A program made the translations under genes and the position numbers. DNA of 8,123 nt, taken from Actinomycetota bacterium (GTDB lineage: Bacteria; Actinomycetota; Thermoleophilia; Solirubrobacterales; Solirubrobacteraceae). Position 1 is the stretch's first letter. The number at the start of each line of letters is the position of its first letter. The notes beneath the pieces are model-generated. The model did not search any database, was not told where the DNA came from, and worked only from the letters and a program-made list of their open reading frames with translations. Shown here piece by piece: positions 1 through 5,583 of the stretch. The stretch spans positions 1 through 8,123 of the forward strand of contig JAHWJM010000104.1 in NCBI GenBank assembly GCA_019348435.1, given 5' to 3'.

Positions 1-180
1 ATTTCGTGCTTCAAGTTTCCCCGCCGGCCGTTCCGGAACTGCCGATTCTTCCGCCGCTGTCGATTCCACCGTCTGATGCTGCCGATTCTCTCTTTCACTC
101 GGCGGCATCGCGACGCGCCGCGGCGGGCGGAGAGGCACGCGCGCGGCGACGCGCCGGCGCCGCCGGAGGCCAAGAAGTGA
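1..180 (+). CDS. Possible 3' end of an upstream gene, frame unresolved
   Basis: The first 180 bases are open in more than one frame and I cannot name a product. From about base 100 to the TGA at 178-180 the frame beginning at base 1 has G or C at nearly every third position and ends in a plausible tail (APAPPEAKK). In bases 1-100 that frame gives an odd Cys/Phe/Arg-rich stretch. The frame beginning at base 3 instead gives a natural-looking proline-rich segment (PPAVPELPILPPLSIPP) and runs to a TAA at 192-194. One reading is a proline-rich linker followed by a frameshift into the base-1 frame. A non-coding stretch is the alternative. The neighbouring gene at 219 also shows a frame change, so indels at this end of the sequence are a real possibility. 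Confidence 0.22.
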   Translation: MSCFKFPRRPFRNCRFFRRCRFHRLMLPILSFTRRHRDAPRRAERHARGDAPAPPEAKK

Positions 181-218
181 CAGGCGGAAAGTAACCAACC
201 GAAGCCGCCAGCAAACCC

Positions 219-600
219 ATGGCCCGAGCCGGCAACATCCAGACCGACCCGTTCTTCGAACTGCTCACCGACGCGCTGCGCGCCGGCCCGGGGAGCCCCG
301 CCTGGCACAACGCGGTGCAGAAGCTGCGCGGCGCCGGCGCCGAGGGGTCCGACGAGTACAAGCTGCTCTGCGCCGCGCGCGAGCGGCTGGAGAGCGGCCG
401 TGAGTTCCGGTCCGTCCGCGCCGGCCCCGACTTCACCCGCCGGCTGTTCACCGAGCTGGAATCCGTTCCCGCCGGCAGGAGCCCGGGCCGTTCAGGAAGA
501 AGGGTCGGGTCGACGCGGCCTGAAGCTGAACCTGGGCAAGCATGTCGAGAAGCGCGAAACCGACGAGCCGCCGGTGCGGCTGCCGGCGCCGTCATCGCCG
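219..600 (+). pseudogene. Small protein of unknown function, frame broken near 460-500
   Basis: The ATG at 219 opens a frame with G/C at almost every third position up to about base 460. It gives a well-formed alpha-helical, charged N-terminus (ARAGNIQTDPFFELLTDALR to FTRRLFTELES). Past about 470 that frame becomes Arg/Ala-rich with poor third-position GC. The frame one base further on takes over with a plausible continuation (RRGLKLNLGKHVEKRETDEP then PPVRLPAP). The simplest reading is one protein with an indel between about 460 and 500. No Shine-Dalgarno motif precedes 219. The style recalls small proteins encoded next to ECF sigma factors in Planctomycetes, but that is memory-based and weak. 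The 3' end is not natural: beyond about 590-600 the sequence reads better as the opposite-strand lipoprotein, so the end given is approximate. No membrane segment or known domain is visible in the surviving part. Confidence 0.45.
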
Positions 601-656
601 CCGCAGCCGGCGAACGCAGCCGCGGCAAGCGCCGTGGTGAGGATCGTGTTTCTCAT
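492..656 (-). CDS. Lipoprotein N-terminus, probably truncated
   Basis: On the minus strand the ATG at 656 starts a typical lipoprotein signal: MRNT, a hydrophobic ALAAAAFAG core, then a lipobox cysteine at residue 18 followed by GGDD. A Cys-Gly-Gly-Asp-Asp start to the mature part is very common in actinobacterial lipoproteins of the Thermoleophilia kind (knowledge of the group). A GAAGAA stretch about 6 nt upstream is a weak ribosome site. The frame closes at 492 after only 54 codons. Everything beyond the first 22 residues or so is antisense to the convincing + strand reading (GLKLNLGKHVEKRETDEP) and has an unnatural Ser/Arg/Pro composition. I therefore think only about 590-656 is genuine lipoprotein sequence and the rest of the gene has been cut off by a rearrangement or an assembly join. 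It would be divergent from the threonine aldolase. Confidence 0.42.
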   Translation of the reverse strand: MRNTILTTALAAAAFAGCGGDDGAGSRTGGSSVSRFSTCLPRFSFRPRRPDPSS

Positions 657-758
657 AGATCGTTCTTCGCGCCAGCCCCCGCGGCGGATCACGTCGTACG
701 GATGCGTGCGATGCGCCCGCGCGAGCGCTGTGATGGCCGATCACACCGCAGCGCGCTC

Positions 759-774
759 TAGGCTGGAATACGTG
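759..774 (+). promoter_or_regulatory. Leaderless-type -10 box for the threonine aldolase
   Basis: TAGGCT (759-764) fits the actinobacterial -10 pattern TANNNT and lies exactly 7 nt before the GTG at 772. That spacing would put the transcript start at the start codon. No convincing -35 is visible. The same hexamer class and spacing occur before the methyltransferase at 4975. This supports 772 over the ATG at 733, which has neither a ribosome site nor such a box. Confidence 0.45.
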
Positions 775-1812
775 AAGAGCTTTGCGTCCGACAACAACGC
801 CGCAGCGCATCCCGAGGTGCTCGCCGCGCTGGCCGAGGCCAACGACGGCCACGCGGCGGCCTACGGCGACGATCCCTGGACGGCGCGTGCCGAGGAGCTC
901 CTTCGCGGGCACTTCGGCGAGCAGAGCTTGTCGTACCTCGTCTTCAACGGCAGCGGTGCCAACGTCCTGTGCCTGCGCGCGCTGTGTCGCCCGTGGCAGT
1001 CGGTCATCTGCAGCGCCCAGGCGCACGTCAACGTCGACGAGGGCGGCGCGCCCGAGTCGCTGGCCGGTGTCAAGCTGCAGGCGATCCAGACCCACGACGC
1101 CAAGCTCACGCCCGAGCACGTCGAGTGGCAGCTCGGGCGCGTCGGCGATCAGCACGCCGTCCAGCCGCGGGTCGTGAGCGTCACGCAGAGCACAGAACTC
1201 GGCACCCGGTACAGCCCTTACGAGCTGCGCGCCCTCGCGCACTTCGCGCACGAGCGCGGCCTGCTGCTGCACGTCGACGGCGCTCGGCTGGCGAACGCGG
1301 CCGCTGCGCTGGACGTGTCGCTGCGCGAGATCACCACCGACGTCGGGGTCGATGCCGTCTCCTTCGGCGGGACGAAGAACGGGCTGCTCATGGGGGAGGC
1401 CGTCGTCTTCTGCGACCGCGCGCACGCAGAGGGCTTCGCCTTCCTGCGCAAGCAGACCCTGCAGCTGGCCTCCAAGGGGCGCTTCCTCGCCGCGCAGTTC
1501 ATCGCGCTGCTCGAGGGCGATCTCTGGCGCCGCAGCGCGGCGCACGCCAACGCCATGGCGGCGCGGCTGGCCGACGCGCTGCTCGCGGTGCCTGGCGTGC
1601 GCCTGACCCAGCCCGTGCAGGCCAACGGCGTCTTCGCGATCCTGCCGCCGGGCGCCAGCGAGCGGCTACGGCGCGATTGGCGCTTCTACACCTGGGACGA
1701 ATCGACCGGCGAGGTGCGCCTCATGTGCTCCTGGGACACGACGCCCACCGACGTCGACGCGTTCGCCGCCGACGTCGCACGCGCCGGCGAGACGGCGGAG
1801 GCGCGCTCATGA
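772..1812 (+). CDS. ltaE: Low-specificity L-threonine aldolase (PLP enzyme)
   Basis: This is a cytosolic fold-type I PLP enzyme that cleaves L-threonine or L-allo-threonine to glycine and acetaldehyde. With the GTG at 772 it is 346 aa, the usual length for the family, and starts with the family's typical KSFASDNNAAAHPEV. Visible motifs are: YGDDPWT near residue 30; FNGSGANV, the PLP phosphate region, near 60; SVTQSTELGTRYSPYEL in mid-protein; HVDGARLANA with the PLP-ring Asp169 and Arg172; and SFGGTKNG with the Schiff-base Lys202 (codon 1375-1377). All key residues are present. An in-frame ATG at 733 would add 13 residues but lacks ribosome-site or promoter support. The upstream frame stays open to 400, so a naive call would be much too long. 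The next gene follows after 93 bases behind its own promoter, so this gene is probably monocistronic. Confidence 0.93.
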   Translation: MKSFASDNNAAAHPEVLAALAEANDGHAAAYGDDPWTARAEELLRGHFGEQSLSYLVFNGSGANVLCLRALCRPWQSVICSAQAHVNVDEGGAPESLAGVKLQAIQTHDAKLTPEHVEWQLGRVGDQHAVQPRVVSVTQSTELGTRYSPYELRALAHFAHERGLLLHVDGARLANAAAALDVSLREITTDVGVDAVSFGGTKNGLLMGEAVVFCDRAHAEGFAFLRKQTLQLASKGRFLAAQFIALLEGDLWRRSAAHANAMAARLADALLAVPGVRLTQPVQANGVFAILPPGASERLRRDWRFYTWDESTGEVRLMCSWDTTPTDVDAFAADVARAGETAEARS

Positions 1813-1847
1813 GCACCTGGACCCGCGGACCGGACGCATCCGAACGA

Positions 1848-1876
1848 TTGCGGCCACTCGTACGTAACGGTATGGG
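1848..1876 (+). promoter_or_regulatory. Sigma70-like promoter of the 145-aa protein gene
   Basis: TTGCGG (1848-1853) and TATGGG (1871-1876) are separated by exactly 17 nt. Transcription would begin near 1883, giving a leader of about 20 nt that holds the GGAG ribosome site at 1894-1897. Both hexamers match only the first three consensus positions, so this is plausible rather than proven. The 93-base gap after the threonine aldolase supports an independent start here. Confidence 0.4.
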
Positions 1877-1893
1877 ATCCGAATGCCGATGAT

Positions 1894-1908
1894 GGAGATA
1901 TGGGTATG
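1894..1908 (+). promoter_or_regulatory. Ribosome binding site that favours ATG 1906
   Basis: GGAG at 1894-1897 is 8 nt from the ATG at 1906 but only 2 nt from the in-frame ATG at 1900. The spacing selects 1906 as the start of the following gene. Confidence 0.55.
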
Positions 1909-2343
1909 AGCGCGTTCATGGATCGCAGCTATCGGGTCGCCCCGGCTGAGCGCAGCGTCGTCTGCGACACCGTCGTGGACCGCGAGGACAACGCCGCGCT
2001 GAGCGAGAGCCTCGCGTGGCGGCGCGAGCAGATCGGCCGCGACGGCCTGGAAGAGGCGTCCGCCGTCATGGAGCTGCGCGCGCTCATGTCGCTCGACGAC
2101 CTCTTGGCGGCCGTGCGAGACACCGGGCCCGACGCGACCGTCATGCTCAAGCGCGATCAGGCGTCGCTGCTGTGCCAGATCGCCGGCGCCTATGTCACCG
2201 ATCGCGACGGCGCCGGCTATCAGTCTCCCGAGGAGCGCGACCGCATCGCCCGCCTGCGCGGCCTCGCCGGACCGCTGATGGACCTCTGCTGCGAGTTCGC
2301 CGCCGCCGAGGACGAGGCGCGCGAGCAGCTGCTGTCCGTCTGA
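1906..2343 (+). CDS. Hypothetical 145-aa helical protein
   Basis: I do not recognise this protein. It is soluble, with no signal peptide or membrane segment. It looks mostly alpha-helical and acidic, with a helix-rich segment around residues 45-85 (ALMSLDDLLAAVRD, VMLKRDQASLLCQIAGAYV) and a C-terminal helix ending in EDEAREQLLSV. The middle contains a charged loop (TDRDGAGYQSPEERDR). Cysteines are scattered and form no metal-binding pattern. The start at 1906 is chosen because the GGAG ribosome site is 8 nt upstream; ATG 1900 is too close. Codon use is uniformly GC-rich like the neighbours and the frame is intact. It sits between the threonine aldolase and the TPR gene, 88 bases before the latter. 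Transcription with the TPR gene is possible but not shown. Confidence 0.75.
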   Translation: MSAFMDRSYRVAPAERSVVCDTVVDREDNAALSESLAWRREQIGRDGLEEASAVMELRALMSLDDLLAAVRDTGPDATVMLKRDQASLLCQIAGAYVTDRDGAGYQSPEERDRIARLRGLAGPLMDLCCEFAAAEDEAREQLLSV

Positions 2344-2390
2344 GCCCGCCTGTCCGCGCGCCAGCGTCGTACTTCGGCCCTGCCCATCGC

Positions 2391-2426
2391 TAGATTTCCT
2401 CGTGGAGTTCCGCTTGCGAGGAGGAG
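2391..2426 (+). promoter_or_regulatory. Possible -10 box and strong ribosome site of the TPR gene
   Basis: TAGATT at 2391-2396 fits TANNNT and would start transcription about 29 nt before the gene. No clear -35 is seen. GAGGAGGAG at 2418-2426 is a strong Shine-Dalgarno sequence 5 nt before GTG 2432, and it decides that start over the in-frame GTG at 2402, which lies upstream of it. Confidence 0.4.
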
Positions 2427-2431
2427 TAGAC

Positions 2432-3451
2432 GTGGCCCGAGGCAAGAAGACGAAACGCCGCACGATCGCGCGCCAGGGCGGGGAGCCCGTGGGCGCCGAT
2501 GCCGCGCCGGGCGCCGTGCGCGAGGTGCCCGCGCCCGCCGTGGAGGCGCCCGCCCCCGTCGTCGAGGAGATCGCGCCCGAGCGGCCCGAGCGCACCGACC
2601 GTACCGTCACGCAGACCATCTTCGGCGGTGAGGATGCCGAGCTGCCCGATCCGCAGGACGCCAAGGCCGTCGTAGCGAAGATGGATGCCGAGGCCGAGGA
2701 GGCGCTGGCGAAGCTGCGCCGCACGTTCGAGCTGAGCCTCGAGCAGCGCGGTCCCGACGATGCGAGCACCCTGCGCGCGCGAGCCGACATCGCGATGGCG
2801 CTGTGGCAGATGGGCCGCCTCGACGAGGCGATCGAGATCGAGGAGGAGCTCGTCGCCGACAGCACGCGCGTACTAGGCCCCGAGCATCCCGAGGTGCTCA
2901 CGGCGCGGGCGAATCTCGCCTCGTCCTACTGGACGGCGGGACGCGCCGAGCAGGCGATCGAGATCGAGGAGGCCGTGCTCGCCGACGCCGAGCGGATCCT
3001 CGGCGTGGACAGCCTGGCCACGCTGACCGCGCGCGCGAACCTCGCCTTCTCGTACTCGACCACCGGACGCAAGGCGGACGCCGTCGACATGCAGCGCCAG
3101 GTCGTCGCCGATCGCGAGCGCGTTCTCGAGCCCGACGATCCCGACACGCTCGACGCGCGCGCCAACCTCGCGTCGGCCTGCTGGAGCGCGGATCTCGTCG
3201 ACGAGGCGATCGAGACGGAGGAGCGGATCCTCGACGAGAGCAGGCGCATCCACGGCGCCGATCACCTCGACACGCTGCAGGCACGCGCCGCGTTGGCCTC
3301 CTCCTATCGGATCACCGGACGCATGGAGGACGGCGTGGCGCTGCAGGATGTCGTCATCGCGGAGAGCGAACGGCTGCTTGGCCACGACCATCCCGCGACG
3401 GTCGCGGCGCGCAAGACGCGAGATCTGAATCCGGTCGAGCCGCCGCAGTAG
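2432..3451 (+). CDS. Tetratricopeptide (TPR_10/TPR_12, kinesin-light-chain-like) repeat protein
   Basis: This 339-aa protein probably acts as a protein-protein interaction scaffold; its partner is unknown. Residues 1-12 are strongly basic (ARGKKTKRR). Roughly 15-75 is a flexible Pro/Ala/Glu-rich linker (VEAPAPVVEEIAPERPERTD), and about 83-100 is a helix. From residue 107 a 42-residue unit repeats five times (107, 149, 191, 233, 275), with a partial sixth at 317. Each unit has the form G-x-D/E-H/D-P-x-T-L-x-A-R-A-N-L-A-S-S-Y-x-x-x-G-R-x-x-E-A-I-E-x-E-E-x-V/I-L, the classic two-helix TPR_10/12 pattern of kinesin-light-chain-like and NB-ARC-associated proteins. No signal peptide or enzymatic domain is present. 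The strong ribosome site at 2418-2426 fixes GTG 2432. Its stop is 22 bases from the convergent CBS gene's stop, with a hairpin across the junction. Confidence 0.85.
   Translation: MARGKKTKRRTIARQGGEPVGADAAPGAVREVPAPAVEAPAPVVEEIAPERPERTDRTVTQTIFGGEDAELPDPQDAKAVVAKMDAEAEEALAKLRRTFELSLEQRGPDDASTLRARADIAMALWQMGRLDEAIEIEEELVADSTRVLGPEHPEVLTARANLASSYWTAGRAEQAIEIEEAVLADAERILGVDSLATLTARANLAFSYSTTGRKADAVDMQRQVVADRERVLEPDDPDTLDARANLASACWSADLVDEAIETEERILDESRRIHGADHLDTLQARAALASSYRITGRMEDGVALQDVVIAESERLLGHDHPATVAARKTRDLNPVEPPQ
2750..3379 (+). repeat. Five 126-bp coding repeats (TPR units)
   Basis: These are tandem in-frame units of exactly 126 bp starting at 2750, 2876, 3002, 3128 and 3254, with a partial sixth from 3380. 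Similarity is mainly at protein level (core AR-A-x-LA-S-x-Y, then a GR turn, then an E-rich helix), so they are diverged duplications and not recent DNA copies. Confidence 0.75.
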
Positions 3452-3454
3452 GCG

Positions 3455-3490
3455 GCTCGGGCGCCTGCGAGCGTCAGTCGCCGCCCGAGC
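3455..3490. terminator. Bidirectional hairpin between the convergent TPR and CBS genes
   Basis: There is a perfect 9-bp inverted repeat, GCTCGGGCG (3455-3463) with CGCCCGAGC (3482-3490). The loop contains a further 4-bp stem, GCGA/TCGC (3467-3470 with 3478-3481). It begins 3 bases after the TPR stop and includes the CBS stop codon in its loop. There is no T-tract, which is common for terminators in high-GC actinobacteria. Confidence 0.4.
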
Positions 3491-3881
3491 TCGTCCCGCA
3501 GAAGCTCTGCATGTCGCCGGTGACGGCGACGACCCCGAGCAGGACGCCCTCGCCGTCGACGACCGGGATGCGGCGCGCCTCGGTCTGCAGGGCGAGGTCG
3601 CGCCCTTGGCTGGCCGGCGCCTCCGGCGAGACCGTCGGGCCGTCCTGCGCGACCTCCACGGCCGCCCGCGCGGGATCGATGTCGCCGCCGACATCGGCCG
3701 GAGTCAGCGAGTCCACGTACCGCCCGTCGTCGGCGACGAACGCCTGGCGGCGGCTCGTGCTGGCGGCGAACCAGTCGCGCACCTCACCGACCGTCACCGT
3801 TGCGGGCAGCGCCGTGAACTTCGCGTGGGTGACGTCGGCAACGGTGAGTTCGTCGGCCTGGTCGATCCTGATCTTTGGCAT
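3474..3881 (-). CDS. Small CBS-domain protein (two tandem CBS motifs)
   Basis: The 135-aa cytosolic protein consists almost entirely of a CBS pair (Bateman module), which usually binds adenine nucleotides and regulates a partner. Motif 1 spans about residues 12-68 (VADVTHAKFTALP, TVGEVRDWFA, QAFVADDGRYVDSLTPADV). Motif 2 spans about 75-130 (GPTVSPEAPASQGRDLALQT, RRIPVVDGEGVLLGVVAVTG). The LGVVAVTGD strand-helix near the end is the best CBS signature. No other domain is attached, so it would act in trans. The short C-terminal tail (FCGTSSGGD) is Gly/Ser-rich. Start: the ATG at 3881 gives the standard N-terminus; no strong ribosome site is seen, but CATCAT sits 6 nt upstream as a weak leaderless -10 candidate. 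It is divergent from the SirB1-like gene across 32 bases. Confidence 0.85.
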   Translation of the reverse strand: MPKIRIDQADELTVADVTHAKFTALPATVTVGEVRDWFAASTSRRQAFVADDGRYVDSLTPADVGGDIDPARAAVEVAQDGPTVSPEAPASQGRDLALQTEARRIPVVDGEGVLLGVVAVTGDMQSFCGTSSGGD

Positions 3882-3897
3882 GAGTGCATGATGACAA

Positions 3898-3916
3898 GGG
3901 GGAGAATGGGGGGGTG
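3898..3916 (+). promoter_or_regulatory. Ribosome site that favours GTG 3914
   Basis: GGGGGAG at 3898-3904 lies 9 nt before the GTG at 3914. The in-frame GTG at 3884 is upstream of this site and would nearly touch the divergent CBS start at 3881, so 3914 is preferred. Confidence 0.5.
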
Positions 3917-4558
3917 CCACCGTTCGCATCGCTCGCCGCCGATCCGACCGCGCGACTCGACGCGCTCGCCCTTGCGCTGGCAGCCGAGCTGCGACCGGTC
4001 GACGCGGACGCCGTCCTCGCGCGCCTCGACGAGCTGGCCGGCGAGGTGCGCGAGGTCGCGAACGCCACGGGTGGCGAGCTTGCGGCGCTCAGCTTCGTGC
4101 TCGGCGAGCGCTACGGCTTCACCGGTGCGACCGGCGAGTACGACCACCCCGATCACTCGATGCTCGACCTCGTCCTCGAGCGTCGTCGCGGGCTGCCGAT
4201 CGCGCTCTCGGTCATCTACGTCGCGACCGCCCATCGCGCCGGGATCGCGCTGGACGGCGTCGGGCTGTCAGGCCATTACGTCGTCGGTCAGTTTCGCCCC
4301 GCGTCCGCGCCGGTTCTGCTGGACCCGTTCGGCGGTGGTCGGCCGATCGTCGCGCCGAACGCCGCGGAGGTGCGCCCGTGGCCGCCGCACGAGACCACGC
4401 TGCGGATGCTCAACAACCTCGTCGGCTCATACACGCGCCGCAACGACCTCGGCCGCGCGATCCGCGCGGCCGAGATGCGACTCGAGCTCTCGATGGAGCC
4501 AAGTCTGCGCGAGGCGCTGACGGCCGAGATGCGAGGCCTCCGCGCGCGCCTGAACTAA
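3914..4558 (+). CDS. SirB1-family transglutaminase-like protein
   Basis: This 214-aa soluble protein belongs to the SirB1 / transglutaminase-core-2 group. Its cellular role is poorly defined. The diagnostic core is residues about 75-125: YDHPDHSMLDLVLERRRGLP, IALSVIYVATAHRAG and GVGLSGHYVVGQF, with the conserved His121. LLDPFGGG follows with Asp137. The C-terminal part (about 155-205: MLNNLVGSYTRRNDLGRAIR and the following helix) is the TPR-like tail usual for the family. The whole protein contains no cysteine, so a transglutaminase or protease Cys nucleophile is impossible and only the His and Asp of a triad are present. As far as I recall, SirB1 proteins in general often lack the Cys. GTG 3914 is chosen by its ribosome site. 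Its stop overlaps the convergent acidic-protein stop by 4 bases. Confidence 0.85.
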   Translation: MPPFASLAADPTARLDALALALAAELRPVDADAVLARLDELAGEVREVANATGGELAALSFVLGERYGFTGATGEYDHPDHSMLDLVLERRRGLPIALSVIYVATAHRAGIALDGVGLSGHYVVGQFRPASAPVLLDPFGGGRPIVAPNAAEVRPWPPHETTLRMLNNLVGSYTRRNDLGRAIRAAEMRLELSMEPSLREALTAEMRGLRARLN

Positions 4559-4893
4559 GAAGCCTGGCCGGTGTCGCCGAGCGCCGCGTCGGCGACGTCC
4601 CACTTGGACTTCGTGTTCTCGTCGGTGAGCTCCTCGGGACTGTCGGCCGTGTGGCCGCTCTGTCCCTTCGTGGCGTCGGCCTCGTCGCCGCCGGACTCGT
4701 CGATCGCGCTGTCGTGGGGATCCTTGTCGGTGACCTGGCCCTGAACGGGATCGACGAGCTGGTTCTCGTCGGCAGACGCGTCCGCCGTCGGCTCGTCGAC
4801 CATCTCGCGCGGGACGAGGCCCTCGTCGCCCTGACCTCCCTGCTGGGGCTCACGGGCGCCGCCGCGGTACTCCCTGGGATCTGCCTCAGCCAT
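4555..4893 (-). CDS. Short acidic, disordered hypothetical protein
   Basis: This 112-aa protein resembles no family I recognise. It is intrinsically disordered in appearance, with Asp/Glu about 29 against Lys/Arg about 8. It is rich in Gly, Ala, Ser, Thr and Gln, has a single Trp near the C-terminus, no Cys and no hydrophobic core. Segments such as DEPTADASADEN and DSAIDESGGDEAD dominate the middle. The start is convincing: GAGGAG lies about 6 nt upstream of the ATG at 4893 and the frame is GC-rich at third positions. Similar short acidic Gly-rich proteins in soil actinobacteria are sometimes stress-linked, but nothing here shows that. Its stop overlaps the convergent SirB1-like stop. It is divergent from the methyltransferase with about 80 bases between the starts, which may hold promoters for both. 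Confidence 0.72.
   Translation of the reverse strand: MAEADPREYRGGAREPQQGGQGDEGLVPREMVDEPTADASADENQLVDPVQGQVTDKDPHDSAIDESGGDEADATKGQSGHTADSPEELTDENTKSKWDVADAALGDTGQAS
4573..4596 (+). terminator. Hairpin just after the SirB1-like gene
   Basis: A perfect 8-bp inverted repeat, GTCGCCGA (4573-4580) with TCGGCGAC (4589-4596), encloses an 8-nt loop. It starts 15 bases after the + strand stop, inside the last codons of the convergent minus gene. No T-tract follows. The placement suits termination of the + gene, but GC-rich coding sequence can produce such repeats by chance. Confidence 0.33.
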
Positions 4894-4961
4894 GTGTCTC
4901 TCCTCGTCGTCGTGATTGCTTGCTGGCGGCCTACCCAGACGGCCCGCGCGTCATGAGCGGC

Positions 4962-4977
4962 TACCGTGGCGCTCATG
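4962..4977 (+). promoter_or_regulatory. Leaderless-type -10 box for the methyltransferase
   Basis: TACCGT (4962-4967) fits TANNNT and lies exactly 7 nt before ATG 4975, the same geometry as 759-772. The in-frame GTG at 4966 would overlap this box, so ATG 4975 is the preferred start. No Shine-Dalgarno sequence is seen and no -35 is evident. Confidence 0.45.
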
Positions 4978-5583
4978 GACGCCCGCGACCGCTGGAACGA
5001 GCGCTACGCGCAGCCCGATCGGCAGTGGATGCCCGAGACGCCGGCGGAGTGGCTCGTCGAGCACGCCGACCTGCTGAGCGGCGGTGGGCGTGCCCTCGAC
5101 GTCGCCTGCGGCGACGGGCGCAACGCGCTGTATCTCGCGCAGCTGGGCTACATGGTCGACGCGATCGACGTCTCCGACGTCGCGATCGACGCGCTGCGCG
5201 CCGCGACCGACGCGCGCGGCCTGACGATGACGGTCGCGCCGCGCGTGGTCGACCTCGAGCGCGAGCCCCTGCCGGCGGGGCCGTACGACGTGATCGTCAT
5301 GACGAACTTCCTGCAGCGCGACCTCTTCGAGCCGCTGCAGGACGCGCTCGCGCCCGGCGGCCTGCTCGTCTTCGAGACCCTCGCGCGGGCGCATGTCGAC
5401 GAGCTGGGCCACAGCTTCAACCCCGCGTACCTCGTCGAGCGCGGCGAGCTGCCGCGCGCGTTCGGGCGCCTCGACGTCGTCGACCATCACGAGGGAGTGG
5501 CGCAGCGCTCGGGGCACCCGCGCGGCGTGGCCGGCATCGTCGCCCGCAAGCCCGCCCGCAGCGAACCGGCTTCGATCTCATGA
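4975..5583 (+). CDS. Class I SAM-dependent methyltransferase (TehB-like)
   Basis: This 202-aa cytosolic protein transfers a methyl group from S-adenosylmethionine; the substrate is unknown. The N-terminus (DARDRWNERYAQPDRQW) is typical of small TehB / thiopurine-like methyltransferases. Motif I, ALDVACGDGRNALYLA, is at residues 40-55. The acidic ribose-binding residue is Asp65 in VDAIDVS. A conserved acidic VVDLE follows near 95, then motif IV/V YDVIVMTNFLQR and LAPGGLLVFET. The segment with NPAYLVERGEL resembles the substrate-side loop of TehB-type enzymes, so tellurite or another small chalcogen compound is a possible but unproven substrate. ATG 4975 is supported by family length and the leaderless promoter; GTG 4966 would add three residues. 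It overlaps the CobW-type gene at ATGA (5580-5583), so the two are probably translated together. Confidence 0.88.
   Translation: MDARDRWNERYAQPDRQWMPETPAEWLVEHADLLSGGGRALDVACGDGRNALYLAQLGYMVDAIDVSDVAIDALRAATDARGLTMTVAPRVVDLEREPLPAGPYDVIVMTNFLQRDLFEPLQDALAPGGLLVFETLARAHVDELGHSFNPAYLVERGELPRAFGRLDVVDHHEGVAQRSGHPRGVAGIVARKPARSEPASIS

Noticed and set aside
400..1812. Single 470-residue + strand protein ending in the threonine aldolase
   Set aside because: The first 120 or so codons run through the broken small protein and antisense to the lipoprotein signal. The aldolase family begins at KSFASDNN, with promoter support at 772.
1809..1892. 27-codon frame overlapping the aldolase stop at ATGA
   Set aside because: It is too short, has no motif, and overlaps the better-supported promoter at 1848-1876.
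1807..2901. 364-residue minus-strand open frame opposite the 145-aa and TPR genes
   Set aside because: It has Ser/Arg/Ala low-complexity composition, no motif, and lies antisense to two frames with ribosome sites.
2750..3451. Regular 126-bp periodicity as a CRISPR or satellite array
   Set aside because: The repeats are in frame, diverged at DNA level and encode TPR helices. There are no identical repeats separated by unique spacers.
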